From Delphinapterus leucas (Eukaryota > Chordata > Mammalia > Artiodactyla > Monodontidae): a DNA stretch of 64,000 nucleotides. The stretch covers positions 85,615,612-85,679,611 of the forward strand of contig NW_022098076.1 in the NCBI RefSeq assembly GCF_002288925.2. Reading direction: 5' to 3'. Below the pieces are notes generated by a model. The model was not told the DNA's origin. It saw only the letters and a program-made list of their open reading frames with translations, and ran no database searches. Both the position numbers and the translations under genes were made by a program. This document shows, one piece after another, positions 22,171 through 35,098 of the stretch. Numbering within the stretch: position 1 is the first letter of the stretch; each line of letters opens with the position of its first letter.

Positions 22171-24730
22171 CATACAAATGAAATGTCTATAAGTATATAA
22201 CAATTAAGTTTGCTGGAATTGGGTTAGGATAGGCTTTATGGAAGAAAGGACAACAGATCTGGGCTGAAAGTAAAGCTGTGTCTCTCAAAGTTTTTTACAT
22301 AATCAGCCACCTAAGGAGCCCTTTTCAGACTTTTTTTTTTCTCTAATTGCCTCCCTCACCCCCCTGAAATTTTAATAGCACAGGTATATTGTGCATCTGT
22401 TTATGTTCTGTGGTACAGATATTCCCATTATAATATGTAATTTTTTTCCCATTCCAAGAACCAATTTTTGCCACCATTGAAAATGCATGAAGTAAAAAGG
22501 AGGGAAGGACGATACAGGTAAAGAAGCACCTTGAGAAGTGCCAAAAGATATGAATGTGAATAGCTTACAGAGGCAGAGATAAGTAGTCCAATTTGGTCTG
22601 TGATAAATTAAAAATGGCTGCACATTCTTTGACACCCCTCACCTCAAGAGGAAGTGTCTACGTCCTTCTGGTTCAACCTTTAAGAGACTGGCAGCTTCCA
22701 GCTATTGTCTCTTCAACAGTAGGTCTTGGAATCTAGCCACCATGCTATGAGGAAGCTCAAACAGCCCCAAGGAGAGAAACATGCAGACAGGAAACAGCAC
22801 AACCCAGCTGTGCTCCTAGCCAACAACCAACACCAACTTGCCAGCCACACAAACAAGCCATCTTTAAGTAGATCCTTTAGCCCTTGTTGAACTGCCTCAG
22901 CTGACCCCACAGAGCTCTGTCCAAATTGCAGATTTATGAGCAAAATAATTGGTCATTATTGATCTACATATCTAATTTTGGAAATGACATGTTATAGAGC
23001 AATACATAACTGGAACATGGTGCTTGTAACCACTACTGAAAGCTACCAAATCTCACAGCAAAGTCACTACACATTCACACACCACAATCTTAACCAGGCT
23101 TTATTCATTGCTTTTGACTGGGCTGCATACTGAGAAACTCAAGCAAACGCTGGGTAAACAAGCTTAAGTGACTGACTCAATATGGTTACAGGTCGTACTT
23201 TGCTTGTTAAATATGTAATTTTTTTTTAATTTTACGTAAGGCTGTTCTTGTTTATGAGTCAATTAGCTTGTCAGTAAAAACTATCACAAGTCTTTGTGAA
23301 CAACAATTTTCTTTATATTTCCAAAAACCAGGAAGATAATAAATATTTTCAAGTAATAAAGAAAATAAGCCACCAGCCCTGAAAGAGTAGTTCAAAACAA
23401 GACAGAATCAAGTGGAAAATATTTTCAATTACACACGGTGGGCAAACCTTTTCCATGCTCATCCTGGAGGACAAGAGAAAGAGGGATAAAGGAAAGGAGT
23501 AAATAAGTGATTCTAATACACTCTCATCCTCATGTTACCCTAATTCCTCTCTGAGGGCTGCTGGTCTGAAATTATCTTTTGATCTAAAACAAACAAGACC
23601 ATTTCCTATCATTGCTTCCATTCACCACCTTCAATCAAATATTGACCTAAACATGGGCCACTCAATATTATGATTCAGTTATTTTAAAAGGTATTTTTCC
23701 AGGACTAACATGAATAATCATGGTATCACAAATGCATGATACAAATGACACACATTTCATTCATTTCCTCTCTCAGGAAACAGACCCAAGTGGACTTTCC
23801 AATTTTTTGCAACCAAAAGGTGCGTTTGCAAAAGATTTTTTCTTCCATAAAATCTCCTGCTAATGCCAGCTGGACTGTTAGAGGGAGAGGGAAATCCTGC
23901 GATTGCTTAAGATGGCTTTTACTCATTGCCTTCCATCATGCCCCTCAAGTACAACACAGCTCCCTGCACTTGTTCCAAAAAATAATACCTATCAAAGCTA
24001 CAAATTCAAAGCAGGTGCATATTTAGCATATAATTTTAGAACAACTTTATATTTCCTTAGTTGCGTTCAGCAGGCTCGTAAAATCTGGATTTTTGCAGTT
24101 TCATCCAAAGTTCCTACAACCTTTTTTTCTTAAAGACAATTAGCAAATTAAATTAAAAACAAGAAGGATAAAAAAACTTTGACTCCCACCAGTGAACTGG
24201 CTTGGTAAACAACCTTAGGTCCACATCTAAGCATACATTAATTGGTTCCATTTGGCTCAGAGATCCCCTCAGCTCACAGTCACACACCCAGCAGACTCTG
24301 GCCTGGGGACATATGACTTTTAGTTCCTGGATTCAGCACACATTCCAATACAGCTTTTGCTATATGTTGTTTCTGTTAGGTAACCAGGTCCTCAAATTCA
24401 AAAGCCTACATTCCGGCAAGTTTCAAAAACTTTAGTTGACACTGACAGCACTGATGATACTAACACAAGATCTTTTCCTATAACATCCATTCTGCAGATG
24501 AGCCATGGCTGGCTTCAATAACTCTTGAAGGATGTCTGCATCTACTATGTCATCTGTCAATGTTTTACTCAACCCTACCATGAAACAGAGAAAGGAACTG
24601 TAGAAGCCCGAAATACCTAAATATTTCTTTTGTATGACAGACATCTTCACGTGCTTTTTTCCTAATCATGTAATTAGCAAAAGGAAGCAAAATAATGTAT
24701 TGTGGGCCAGGAGGAATGCACCAGTGGGTC
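22171..24730. other. No gene; possible ancient LTR-like repeat about 22612-22945
   Basis: gaatctagccaccatgctatg, then gaggaagctcaaacagcccca and a late ctgtccaaattgcagattta resemble a widespread ancient mammalian repeat whose name I cannot fix. The remainder is AT-rich intron with no signature. Confidence 0.35.
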
Positions 24731-24744
24731 AAGAATACATTTAA

Positions 24745-24943
24745 GGGCTTCTCTGGTGGCGCAGTGGTTGAGAGTCCGCCTGCCGATGCAGGGGACACAG
24801 GTTCGTGCCCCGGGCCGGGAAGATCCCACACGCCGCGGAGCGGCTAGGCCCGTGAGCCATGGCTGCTGAGCCTGCGCGTCCGGAGCCTGTGCTCCACAAC
24901 AGGACAGGCCACAACAGTGAGAGGCCCGTGTACCGCAAAAAAA
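24745..24943 (+). mobile_element. CHR-2-like SINE, perfect 15-bp target-site duplication
   Basis: Complete tRNA-derived SINE from gggcttctctggtggcgcag to gtgtaccgcaaaa. Duplication aagaatacatttaag at 24731-24745 and 24944-24958 is identical, overlapping the head by one G. Short A tail. Antisense to PID1. Confidence 0.95.
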
Positions 24944-24989
24944 AAGAATACATTTAAGAAGCTTCACTTCTTCCACGACAGTGAGGGTC

Positions 24990-25175
24990 ACTTGAATTTA
25001 AATGTTGGTTCCACCTCTTACTAGATGCATGAACTTGGAAGTTCACATAACCTTCCAAGCTGCAGGCTGCTCATCTGTAGATGGGGACATTTATAGTGCC
25101 TACACTTCACTGGGCACAGGTCCTGACTCAGGGCAAGAGCTGGGAAGTTAGCCATAATTGCAATGCAAATCATTA
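24990..25175 (+). repeat. MIR SINE
   Basis: Ordered MIR features: gttccacctcttactagatgc, then gaacttggaagttcacataac, then gctgctcatctgtagatgggg. Confidence 0.6.
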
Positions 25176-28100
25176 CATAATTAATGTCATTCATTACTAG
25201 GCTTATTTTCTTCTTTCCTTCCTTCGGTTTTGGTTTTTGCTTTTCTCATTATTTCTCAATTCTTCATCAGGTTACTTTCCTTTCCTTAATTGCACTGATT
25301 TCAACATTTGTTCTTTTCATCTCTCTGAAACACCAAGTGACCTATTTCCATTTGTGACCTATTTATTGACGGGTGGATTCTGCAGATTGCTGGTTTTGCC
25401 CGCTGATAAAGAAAGGATTAACAAGAAAAGATGTTGGTTGCACAGGCCAGGGAGAATGACTACCCAGTTAAAGCCCTGACATTTTACATCATCATCACGT
25501 CGTCATCATCATCTTGCCTAACATTTATTGAACTGTATTTCAGGTGCTATTTGAGGTGTAATGACTCAGGAAATGCTTAAACCAACTTTGCAGAACTCAC
25601 AACTGAGAAACAAAGAGGTTTGATACCTCATCCACGTGTACCCAAAAGTCAAAATGCCCAAAACTGGGCTCCTTGTCTTCTCCAGGTCCCCTCCAGGAAA
25701 CGTCTCCTCTCTCCAGAGTACCTATCTCGGCCCCAGCATCAACAAAGAGGTCAAAGAAAGAGATTAGGACTGCATTTTACTTCTCTTTCTTCCTTAAACT
25801 GCATATCCACTGAATCAGACTATCCAACCAGTTCTTTTTATCAAATCCCTCCACTAATATGTTTTTATATTATCAGAAGCTAAGGGGAAAAGGTGGAACC
25901 TGCCCTACTTGAGGTGGTCCTGAATTTATGTTGTGATTTCCCGCTCGGATTCTCTATCCTCAGGAGAACGACCGCAAATTCACAGTGGGGAAGGCCAGGC
26001 GTGTGGCTGCTCACAACAGGCCATCTCCTGTGTCCTGTCCCTTCTGGCAGTCATTAGTTCTTGTCTAGCCTAAACCAGCGAGCTGTGATCTCAAAAGTCA
26101 TCTTGATTAACAGTGGTATATACAGGTTTTAGCATATTTGCTTCAATTCATTTTTTAAGAAAAAAATAAAGGTAATTCTTTTGTTGGTGATTATCCTATT
26201 TTCTCACATTTAATTTTTATTGTTTACCCATCTTTCTCAGTTACTCAAATCCTCCTTGAAATCATGCCTTAAACTCCATGGTTCATTTTCTATAATTGGC
26301 CAGGATGAAACCATCCCATTCATTTTGCGTATATGTTTGTTAATTACACTCAAGTAAATGTATTTTATTACTTATAAAGGCATTTTGAATTGCCCAAATG
26401 GAAATTAAACCAAACCACTTCGGTTTCAAATAGAGCCAAACTATGTGATCGAGGCTGTACGGACTCTAAAAATTCAGAGGAGGGAAGACTCTCTTATGGT
26501 CTGGAGGCATCAGAGAAAGATTTGAAAGAGAAGTGGACCCATCCATGTGCACTGGGCATGAGTCAGGAGAGGGAGGGACGGCAGGACATGTGCACTGACC
26601 ACACCAAGAGCCAAGCCAACTCAGGGCGAGGCTCAATCAGACTTTACACAGACTAAGGCCCCAACCCGAAGCCAGACCCTCTCCGTAAAGATCAGATACA
26701 AAATCTCCATCCAAAGAAATTGCATGTCATCTTCTTAACCACTGGCTCATTCACACACTCACCTCTCTGGTTTGCACTGCTTGGAATGGAGGGTGAAAAT
26801 TCACTCCCCACTTGGTCCCAAGACCTTCAGTAACTCTTGCCACCCGTGAGCTCAATTCTGCTTCTCCTCAGCCTAAGGGTCTCAGCCCCCGCCCTATTCA
26901 CACAAGGAAGGAACGCCAGTCCAGAGCTTCCCACAGCCCTACGCAAAAGTGGGGCATGGGGTGGAAAACTGACCCAAGATTGGTTGGTCCTCAAAGACGG
27001 AACCTGCAAACTGGGGACCCTCATAGCTCCGATTCGCCCACACCTGGTCTTGAGAAACAGAACTAATTCACTTCCATCTCTTCTAAGACACGAGCAGAAA
27101 TCTGGGCTCCTCCCACCCCTGATCTTATGCCCCATGAGGAAAGTGCTTCTCACCCAAAGCTACAAAGTCAAACCATTCAAATGGAGTGAGGAACAGGAAA
27201 CACCAAAGGTAAGTTGGGAGAGACACATGACTCAAAAGGAAGATGAAAGAACAAGACACCCTTAAATTTTTACACCATTTATATACAGATGATAGCATCC
27301 CTTTTGAAAACCCGAACCATTCTCATTACTAATCTATTAAAACGATATTTTCCCTTTAATGCAACATTATAAAACTCAGTCATGCAAGATTCCCAGCTTC
27401 TTTTTTTTTTTAATTCTCCTAAAAGCAAAGGTTGCTAGATACAAAGTAAATGCCAGATTTTATCTGGCTGTATGAGAACACAGTCTGTTGAGCTGATTTA
27501 AGCAAAGGCAGCTGTGTGTATGTCATTTGTTTGTCCTGGACTTAGCCCTGAATAGAGCAGCACAAAGCTACAAAAAAGGCTGACCCCTTCTTGACCACAA
27601 GGACCTTTGCTCAGAAACAGCCCAATCTGCCCAGACTCACCTTGTCCCTCTTCTCCTCAAGACAGCCCTTCAGAGAACATGCCCCGCTCACCTCCCTGCC
27701 CAGCACAAGCCCAAATAGGCACCAAATACAAGACCCAGGTCAAAGGGTCTGGCTATGTCTCCTGTAGTTCTAATAAATGCCGTAATTACATCCACATGCA
27801 CTTAGTATACAGGTTCCAAATTTGAAGTCTCCTTCCTCTTTTAAATCTCTGCTTTATCAGCTTTTACAGAAAGTTCAAATGATCTAATTTTTTCTGGAGT
27901 ACCATAAAATTATGATTGACGTTTATAAGGATACACCTTAGGCAATGCATGAAACAGAGGTGCCGACTGATTCATCCAAGATTAAATTATCTTCAATGTG
28001 ATTTTGAGTATTGTAAATATTGCGGTTTATTGGAAATGAATAATCTTTCAATGCACATAATCTGTGTGCATAGAGAAGACATTAGATAAATAATTATTGC

Positions 28101-28202
28101 TCAGTAAATATGTGCTAATATTATGTTTGCAGTGTGACAGAACAAAGCTTTAGCAGAAATAAATGTCAATGTAACTAAGAAAAAGACTTTAAACCTTTAG
28201 CA
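25176..28202. other. No gene; weak L2/MIR trace about 25490-25610
   Basis: A short (CAT)n/(GTCATC) run lies at 25490-25513, then aacatttattgaactgtatt followed by gctatttgaggtg suggests an antisense L2/MIR end. A moderately GC-rich part (26810-27270) carries overlapping chance frames up to 142 codons with no similarity seen. aaag|gtaagttggg at 27207 looks like a splice donor but no exon is supported. Confidence 0.35.
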
Positions 28203-28368
28203 TGGTGGTTCTCAAGATATAGATTCCAGGCCCAGCATCAGCATCACTTGGGAACTCAATGGAATTGCAGGTTCTCATACCCCAACTCTGGGGATGGAGC
28301 CTGGTAATCTGCCTTCTAGCAACTTCTCCAGGTGATTCTGATATGCACTAATGTTTGAGAATCACAAG
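28203..28368 (-). mobile_element. MER5A-like hAT (Charlie) non-autonomous DNA transposon
   Basis: Runs from tggttctcaag at the left to tttgagaatcac at the right, the imperfect terminal inverted repeats of the family. Inside are cagcatcagcatcacttggga and ctccaggtgattctgatatgc. Orientation follows the family consensus from memory. Confidence 0.75.
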
Positions 28369-29654
28369 AACTAAAGGGAAACCTCATTAAAGAGACATCT
28401 TCTGATCAGGGCCTTGAAGGTCAGGTGAGCTAACAGGATGTTAACAGACCCAAGGACAGGAAGAGAAAGAACCCAGGGGCAGGAAGGAAATCTTATATCT
28501 AGGAACAAGTAGGTGCTCTGGTTTGGCTGGAATGTGTGGTACAAAAAGGTGAACAGCAAAAGATGCTGCTGCAAAAACTAGATATGGGTCAGGTGAGGAA
28601 AGACTATACTATATTCTGCCATCCATGCGGAGTCAATGAGAACCTGATGGGAGGGTCTAAGAAGATCAAAGCTAACCATCAGGAAATATTTTTGGGAGTC
28701 AGATTTGCTACCACATTATAAAATAACAAATGGCAATAGTGAAGCCAAGAACTTACACTGATGCCTTATCTCCAAATATTCCTCTGAGGAAGACATCTCC
28801 ACTGATAATCAAAAGATTCCAATTCATAGATTACAATATCCTTAGCATCTTAATTTTACATTTAGAAGTCCTGAACCATTGAACTGCAATAGGTCAGCTT
28901 GGAAATGACACTCTGCTTTATTTATCTTTGCAAACATTACCAGAGATATTTCTCCCCTAAATGATGAAGACGAGAAATATAGCAAGCATCAGCTGTATGA
29001 ACAGATTACTTTTTATAATGAAAATGAATAACCCTCCGAATCTGCCTAGGGTAAGGAGGCTGAACACCACAATTAAAAGTAATAAAAGAGGCTCCCTAGA
29101 ACAAGAGTTACGTGATTTTAGGAAACATATTTAAAATCTTAGGTACTTAAAGGCCACTAGTCCACAGCTCCATTTTAAGCATCCAAGTCTCTGACCGTGA
29201 TCTCTTATTAGTACCTGTGACCCTCAGCATCTTCAACTAGACAGGAGCTTCAACCCACTCATCTGTCACCCGTTCCCTGTGACCCACCCTCTCATGTCCT
29301 CTCAGCCTTCCTTACCCAACTTAACATCCAAGGTCACTCATCGTAACAATTCCCCTCCATACACCTTTAATGACCACTTCATCAAATTCCCTTGGAAAAC
29401 CAACCCTGGTAAAATACCAAGTTTCTGCTCAAGCCAAGGCTGCACACACAGAGATGCACATGGCTGGAAAACCCACACATCCGTGCTGGCGGGCCTCACA
29501 CGCAGCTCATGACCATGAACCACAGCAGGCAGTTCAGGTTGCTCAGCATTCTCCACAATTCTTTCATCATCAACTTTTCCTCCTCTCTTGTACGACTATT
29601 TTAACCTCTCCTCTTCTCCATCCTCATCCCCAGCTGAGTGTCCTGCTTCCTACT
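28369..29654. other. No gene; ancient repeat-like 28385-28680 and possible L2 29220-29640
   Basis: 28385-28680 (gggccttgaaggtcaggtgag; aggcaggaagg-type text) resembles an old interspersed mammalian repeat of uncertain class. 29220-29640 is C/T-rich with L2-like composition. Both calls are weak. Confidence 0.3.
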
Positions 29655-30068
29655 ATGAGTTGAATTGTGTCCTTCAAAAGATATGCCTGAAGTCCTAACC
29701 CCTGGAGCCTGCATATGTGACCTTATTTGGAAATACAGCCTTTGCATATATAATCAAATTAAAATGAGATTATTCTGGATTAGGGTGATCCCTAAGCCAG
29801 TGACCTGTGTCCTTCTAAGAAGAGAGAAATTCGGACCCAGACACACATGGGTCTATGCCATGTGACAATGAAGGCAGAGTTTAGAATGATATGTACAAGC
29901 CAAGGAATGCCAAGGACTGCCAGCAACCACCCAAAGCCAGGGGACAAAGAGGCGTGGAGTGGACTCTCCCTCAGAACCACCGGAAGGAACCAACCCTACT
30001 AACACCAGGATTTCAGATTTCTAGCCTCCAGAACGGTGAGGGAATACATCTCTACTGTTTTAAGACTC
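29655..30068 (+). mobile_element. MaLR LTR (MLT1-like), left part, split by an insertion
   Basis: gagttgaattgtgtccttcaa, gtcctaacccctggagcctgc, gtgaccttatttggaaatac and tctagcctccagaacggtgag follow the MLT1-type LTR layout. It breaks after ttttaagactc and resumes at 30611. Confidence 0.75.
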
Positions 30069-30610
30069 TGTGGTGGTTAATTTTATGTATCAACATGACT
30101 GGACCATGAGGCGCCCAGATATTTGGCCCAACAATATTCTGGATGTTTCTGTGAGGGTGTTTCTGAAGGAGATGAACATTTAAATCGGTGGTAAAGCAAG
30201 TTGTTTCCCCAGTGTGCATGGGCAGCATCCAATCAGGTGAAGGCCTGACTAGAACAAAAAGGCTGAGCCTCCCTGGCATAAGGGGGAATTCCTCCAGTCT
30301 GACCGTCTTGAACTAGGACATCAAACTTTTCCTGTCTTTGGGCAACAAATTTAAACATCAGCTCCTCTTGGGTCTCCAGCAGTCCAGCCTTCAGACTGGA
30401 ACATGCAGCCTCAGCTCTTCTGGTTCTCAGGCCTTTGGACTCAGACTGGAGCTACATCATGGGCTCTCCCAAGTCTCCAGCTGGCTGTCTGCAGGTCTTG
30501 GGACATTTCAGACTCCATAATTGTGTGAGTCAATTCCTTAAAGTAACTCTGTTTCTATATCTGTATACGTGCTATTGGCTCTGTTTCCCTGGAGAACACT
30601 GACTAGCCCA
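30069..30610 (+). mobile_element. MLT2A-like solo LTR (ERVL) nested in the MaLR LTR
   Basis: Starts TGTGGTGGTTAATTTTATG and ends ...ggagaacactgactagcCCA, with gaacaaaaaggctgagcctcc and ccataattgtgtgagtcaatt inside. This is the HERV-L-class MLT2A layout. The 5-bp flanks gactc (30064-30068) and gacac (30611-30615) fit an ERVL duplication with one change. No internal genes remain. Confidence 0.78.
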
Positions 30611-30656
30611 GACACCTAGTTTGCGGTGCCTTACAGTAGCCCTAGGAAACTAACAC
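30611..30656 (+). mobile_element. MaLR LTR (MLT1-like), right remnant
   Basis: acctagtttgcggtgccttac then agtagccctaggaaactaac is the terminal part of the LTR interrupted at 30068, so the host LTR is complete across the nested insertion. Confidence 0.72.
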
Positions 30657-32089
30657 ACTTCCTGTATCTCTAGAAAGTTGATGCAGAGAGAAGAGAGCAA
30701 CTCTAAGCATCTGTCCTGTGAGCCCCTGCCTTGCCTCCAGTTGCCATAGATACCCCGCCAACACTCCTAGGTATCACTCGCTAATCAGGCCACTTGCTCA
30801 CTGATCCCATCCCCTGCTATCTGCTCAGACACATCATTCCGGCAACTCTCCCCGCTCTTACATCATTCATGTTCCCCTCTCTACAGGATCATTTCCACAT
30901 GCAGAAAACACACTATAATTTCCTCCAGCTAAAAAAAAAATCCTCTTTGAACGTACCCCTCCTGACCCTACTACCAACATCTATTTTCCCATTTCTCTCA
31001 TCCAATCTAAAGAAAAACTGAGTTTTCGCAGTTTGTTTACCCTCTTCTCCAGTTCCCCTCCTTCCACTTTCTCTTAAACCCACTCTAATCAGGCTTCTGC
31101 CGCATGCCTCCCATGAACTGGCTCAACAAATACTTGAATGACATACTGGTACTGCTCCATCACTGGGAATATTCTTATCCTTCGCATTCCTATTCCTATT
31201 GGTTCTCAAAACCATACCTACCTCATACACAGCACACATGACATGTCACGAAACACACAGGATCACAACTCACGAGCAGTATGCCGGAGGTAAGTCATTC
31301 ATTCTCTCCAGATTTCTCCATCTTTAAAACAGAAATGCTAAGAGTTGACTCTGAACCCTTCCTGACTTGACTTTCTATGACTGGCTTCCATTCATTCCCT
31401 GGTGGTCAGCTATGGACTACCAGTGCCTGACCCATGGGGAAAACACTTCCATGATTGGAGACTTTGGGGTGCATGTACTTCTCCCCTGAAAGAAAGGGGA
31501 GGGAGAGAAAGAGTTGGAGAGGGATGAGAGGAGAGGAAGGAATAAAGCAAGAAAGGGAAAGAAGGCGGCACCACTCAGTACACTCTTCTGTTAAAGAAAT
31601 ATTCATTTTTATATCCTTAACCTAGAACAAGAAATGATCATATGAAATAATTGCTCCTCAAATCTCTTGGTCTTTATTTAGTAAGGATGCTTTTAAATAT
31701 TTGTGTAAAGTCTATTTTTCTTCTACACTCAATTTCTCTCAATAACAATTACTGGTAACTGCTTCTCAAGCACCCCTCCGAACAAAGAGAATATATCTAA
31801 GGCATATATGACAAGATTGAGCTTCTCCGCCTGCCCCTAAATCTTGAGAAGAACCTGCAAAAGTCCTCTCCGTATCCATTAACCCGCATCTCCTTTACCT
31901 TTATACAGACCAGCCGGGTGTGGTTGCATAGGTTACTCTTGCACAAGAGCAGCCCTTAGCCATGGACGGATGGAAATCCACTTGAAGGTCTGTTCACCAA
32001 GCACACACCCAGGGAGCTGGACCCAACCCTACTTCACACAAACTTGACCTACGGACTACCTGGGGCCATGCACGGTCAGTGAGGACACA
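30657..32089. other. No gene; C/T-rich, possibly L2-derived 30780-31140
   Basis: Composition and fragments such as actctaatcaggcttctgcc resemble L2 internal sequence, weakly. A GA-rich tract lies at about 31488-31565. Nothing else. Confidence 0.3.
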
Positions 32090-32240
32090 TCTTCATTCGA
32101 TCATTCCAGTGACAGATAAACATGGAGCCACTGCTCTGTGTGCACCAGGCACGGTGCTTGGCACTAGGAACACAAAAGGAAATAAGAAACCTCAAATGGT
32201 TCCAGTTGACTACTGATGACACTGCATGGGTAGACAGTCA
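32090..32240 (-). repeat. LINE L2 3' end, antisense
   Basis: cactgctctgtgtgcaccagg followed by cacggtgcttggcactagga and 'aacacaaaaggaaataag' is the common antisense L2 3' block. Confidence 0.5.
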
Positions 32241-32775
32241 AGGGGCAGAAAAGGGAAGGGCACAAAATTACCTGGGCTTGCCTGACCAGTGTTTCTAAAA
32301 TGTAGGAGAGACCCCTGGGGTACATGAGATGAGATGGTTTTTGGTTAGTACACAGATACAGCATTATATAGCATTCAGTCTCCTTGTGAGGAGTTATGCC
32401 CACTTCAATTCTCTTTCAAACAATATCAAGGAGAAAGTCTCGGTTTGGTGCCCATGTATCCTGAATACCTTTCTTCCACGCTAATCTTCCTTTTTAGCCC
32501 AAAGTGTACTGGCTCCCAGTTCAGAGCCTTCAGAAGCCGATAACAGCTCATTAATTTTTCCCACTTTATTTTTATTGGCCCCATGTATTTATGGCAGTGC
32601 TATTGGTTTCCCATGTAAGGCAATGACATAAATATTTCACAACTTGAAGGTTCGTATGTAGGGGACTTACTGTATAATATATTAAAATTCAATGGGGAGG
32701 GTATCATTAGTGGAAAATGTCTAAAGAGGCTCCTTAGGGGGCAATAATGAAAAAATAGGGTTGAGAAAACCTACT

Positions 32776-32985
32776 CCACTTTCTCAACTTCGGCACTGTT
32801 GACATGTGGACCACATAATTCTTTGTGGGGGCTGTCCTGGAGTTGTTGGGTGTTTAGCAGCATCCCTGGCCTCTACCCACTCGATCACTGTTGCATCTCC
32901 CAGTTGTTTTCAGACGTTGTCAAATATCTCCTGGAAGGAGGGCAAAATTGCCCCATTACAGAACAGCTGGGCTAGAGGAAACTGC
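32776..32985 (-). mobile_element. hAT-type non-autonomous DNA transposon (MER class)
   Basis: ctttctcaacttcggcactgt, then tgacatgtggaccacataatt, gtttagcagcatccctggcct and ctggaaggagggcaaaattgc are hallmarks of a well-known MER element that ends in ggttgagaa-type inverted repeats. Exact family name uncertain (MER3-like). Confidence 0.6.
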
Positions 32986-34299
32986 TAGCAGGTATCAAAT
33001 GCAGGTAGACAGTGACTCAGACACCTGGCCCAGGGCTCTGAGAAGAGGGACCTCCCAAGGATGTGAACGTCTTCTCTCAAGAGAATGGAAGGAAATTCTT
33101 ATGTATCCAGGTTGCTCTCCCAGGGCTCATGTGGCATGGTGCAGAGCCCAGCAATCCTCACCAAATCACACAAAGCGATACATCCATCAGTGCCTCAAAC
33201 AGATCTTCACCATGAATAAATGTAAGTCCAACCGCTAATGCACACCCTGCAACCTAAGGCCTAAAAGGCTTAGGGGTATTTTTCAATCCACTCAGCAAGT
33301 TCATTCATGAGCTTATATTTAGACACTCTTAATACTTCAACCAAAAGTAATAGGTTCAGAGCACCAGGGAAGCCATGCAATATGTGAATCAGCACTCTTA
33401 AATTGGATTAAGATTTTTAAAAGAATTCGTAAATCAGACCTAAGTAAAATCAATCTCATCAACAAAAGAGCAGGCTTACAAGAGATAGGGAGGCATTTTA
33501 CACATCAGAAACAAGGATTTAGAAGATGGATTCAAAATCCAATTCCACCTTTTATTACCATGTGCCTTTAGAAAACCAAAATAATCTCCAAAATTTAAAT
33601 GTTATGCGTTTTAAAATTTAAACCTGAAACAGCATATGTGCTATGCTAATAGCACAGGTGCTAGCACCTAGCAGAATGTCTGACAGGGTTAAAGTTACCC
33701 AATGAATATTAGTGGGTTTCCTTCCTTCCTTCTTTCAGTGAGCGTGAACACATGCTCTTTCTAACTGTAAGTACAAAGCTAAAGAAAAAATGATTAGAAG
33801 AAAATAGGGGGCAAAAAAACCACACAAAAATACAAAGAATGTAGGGGCAACTCATACTTCACTAATAATTGAGATGAAGACATAGTTCTTTTATACACAA
33901 GACAGCTCACCAATTGGCATTGAAGTACCTTTTTTCCCTCTCTACCAAGATCCATTTCGATGGACTGTTATGTGGCAACTGCTGTAACCAGTATGTTTCT
34001 ACTTGTAAGGTGCACCCCTCACTTTCAAGTGTGGCTCCCTTACAACATGACTGAAGACCAAAAGAGGAACCTTTTGATGTTTCTAGTTCTTTCTATCGTC
34101 CCAATATATAAACAGTATTGGGATAAACTGCACTAAAGACTCTGACATTCTCTTTACATAACTGATTTTACAACTTTGAAATTTCTTTTGGTACGGTAAA
34201 AAAAATTCTTGAGCTTTCACAAATAGGACACTAAATCACAAGTGATGATTCAAAGAATCTTAGAAACAGAATAATAGGAAACTAGAGGTTAGAAAAATA
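32986..34299. other. No gene; possible MIR/L2 tail near 33650-33715
   Basis: agcacctagcagaatgtctga then caatgaatattagtggg suggests a SINE/L2 terminus, followed by a short TTCC run. The interval 32241-32775 before the hAT element is likewise unassigned. Confidence 0.3.
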
Positions 34300-34500
34300 T
34301 ATTTTATAGAGCATATGTGAGCAGTTTCCTGACTTCTCGAAGCTTATTTTCCCATCTGTAAACTGGTATTAATAATGAAATGATAATAATAATAGCTATA
34401 ATTTACAGAATTGGTGTGGAAATTAAATTAAATAATGTATTAAAACACCTAGTTCAGTGCCTTGTACAATACCATTCAGTAAGTGCTTTCTTTTATTACA
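34300..34500 (+). repeat. MIR SINE
   Basis: ttattttcccatctgtaaact, taataataatagctataattt, then ttcagtgccttgtacaatacc and agtaagtgctttctttta follow the MIR 3' two-thirds. Confidence 0.6.
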
Positions 34501-34719
34501 CTGAGACATTCTTCTTCTTATTATTATTATACAATTCTTTTTTTATATCTGAAAAAAAATAAAGTTCAAAGAGATCAGTCAATTTGCTCATAGTTACACA
34601 AGCTAGTAGGAATGAAACTGTAACTTAGACTTTCATGTCCCAGGTCCTTCAATGCTGCTTCCTCAATATACTATTTATTCATCATATTCAAACTGGATTT
34701 AAGAGATCAGTGTACATAT

Positions 34720-35065
34720 TCTATTCAGATTATCTTTTACTGCATAACAAATTACTCCAACATTTAGTTGCTTAAAACTTTTTTTTTTTTTTTACTAAAT
34801 CTTATAATTCGGTCAATCGGGAATTTGGGCAGGGTTCAGCTGGGTGATTCTTCTGCTCCACAGGATGCCGATTAAGATGGCTCAGTGAGGGCTTCCCTGG
34901 TGGCGCAGTGGTTGAGATGCAGGGGACACGGGTTCGTGCCCCGGTCCGGGAAGATCCCACATGCCGCGGAGCGGCTGAGCCCGTGAACCATGGCCGCTGG
35001 GCCTGCGCGTCCGGAGCCTGTGCTCCGCAACGGGAGAGGCCACAGCAGTGAGAGGCCCGAGTACC

Positions 35066-35098
<33 letters not shown>

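Noticed and set aside
24745..24830. tRNA gene at the SINE heads
   Set aside because: A- and B-box-like sequences are present but no cloverleaf with anticodon arm is kept, and each is followed by SINE body and A tail with target duplications.
27200..27225. Splice donor aaag|gtaagttggg as evidence of another exon
   Set aside because: It is on the plus strand, while the host gene is on the minus strand, and no paired acceptor or coding frame supports it.
26837..27265. 142-codon plus-strand frame in GC-richer intron, with a donor-like gtaagt
   Set aside because: Three overlapping frames on both strands cover the same bases, no acceptor or homology is visible, and the donor-like site is on the strand opposite to PID1.
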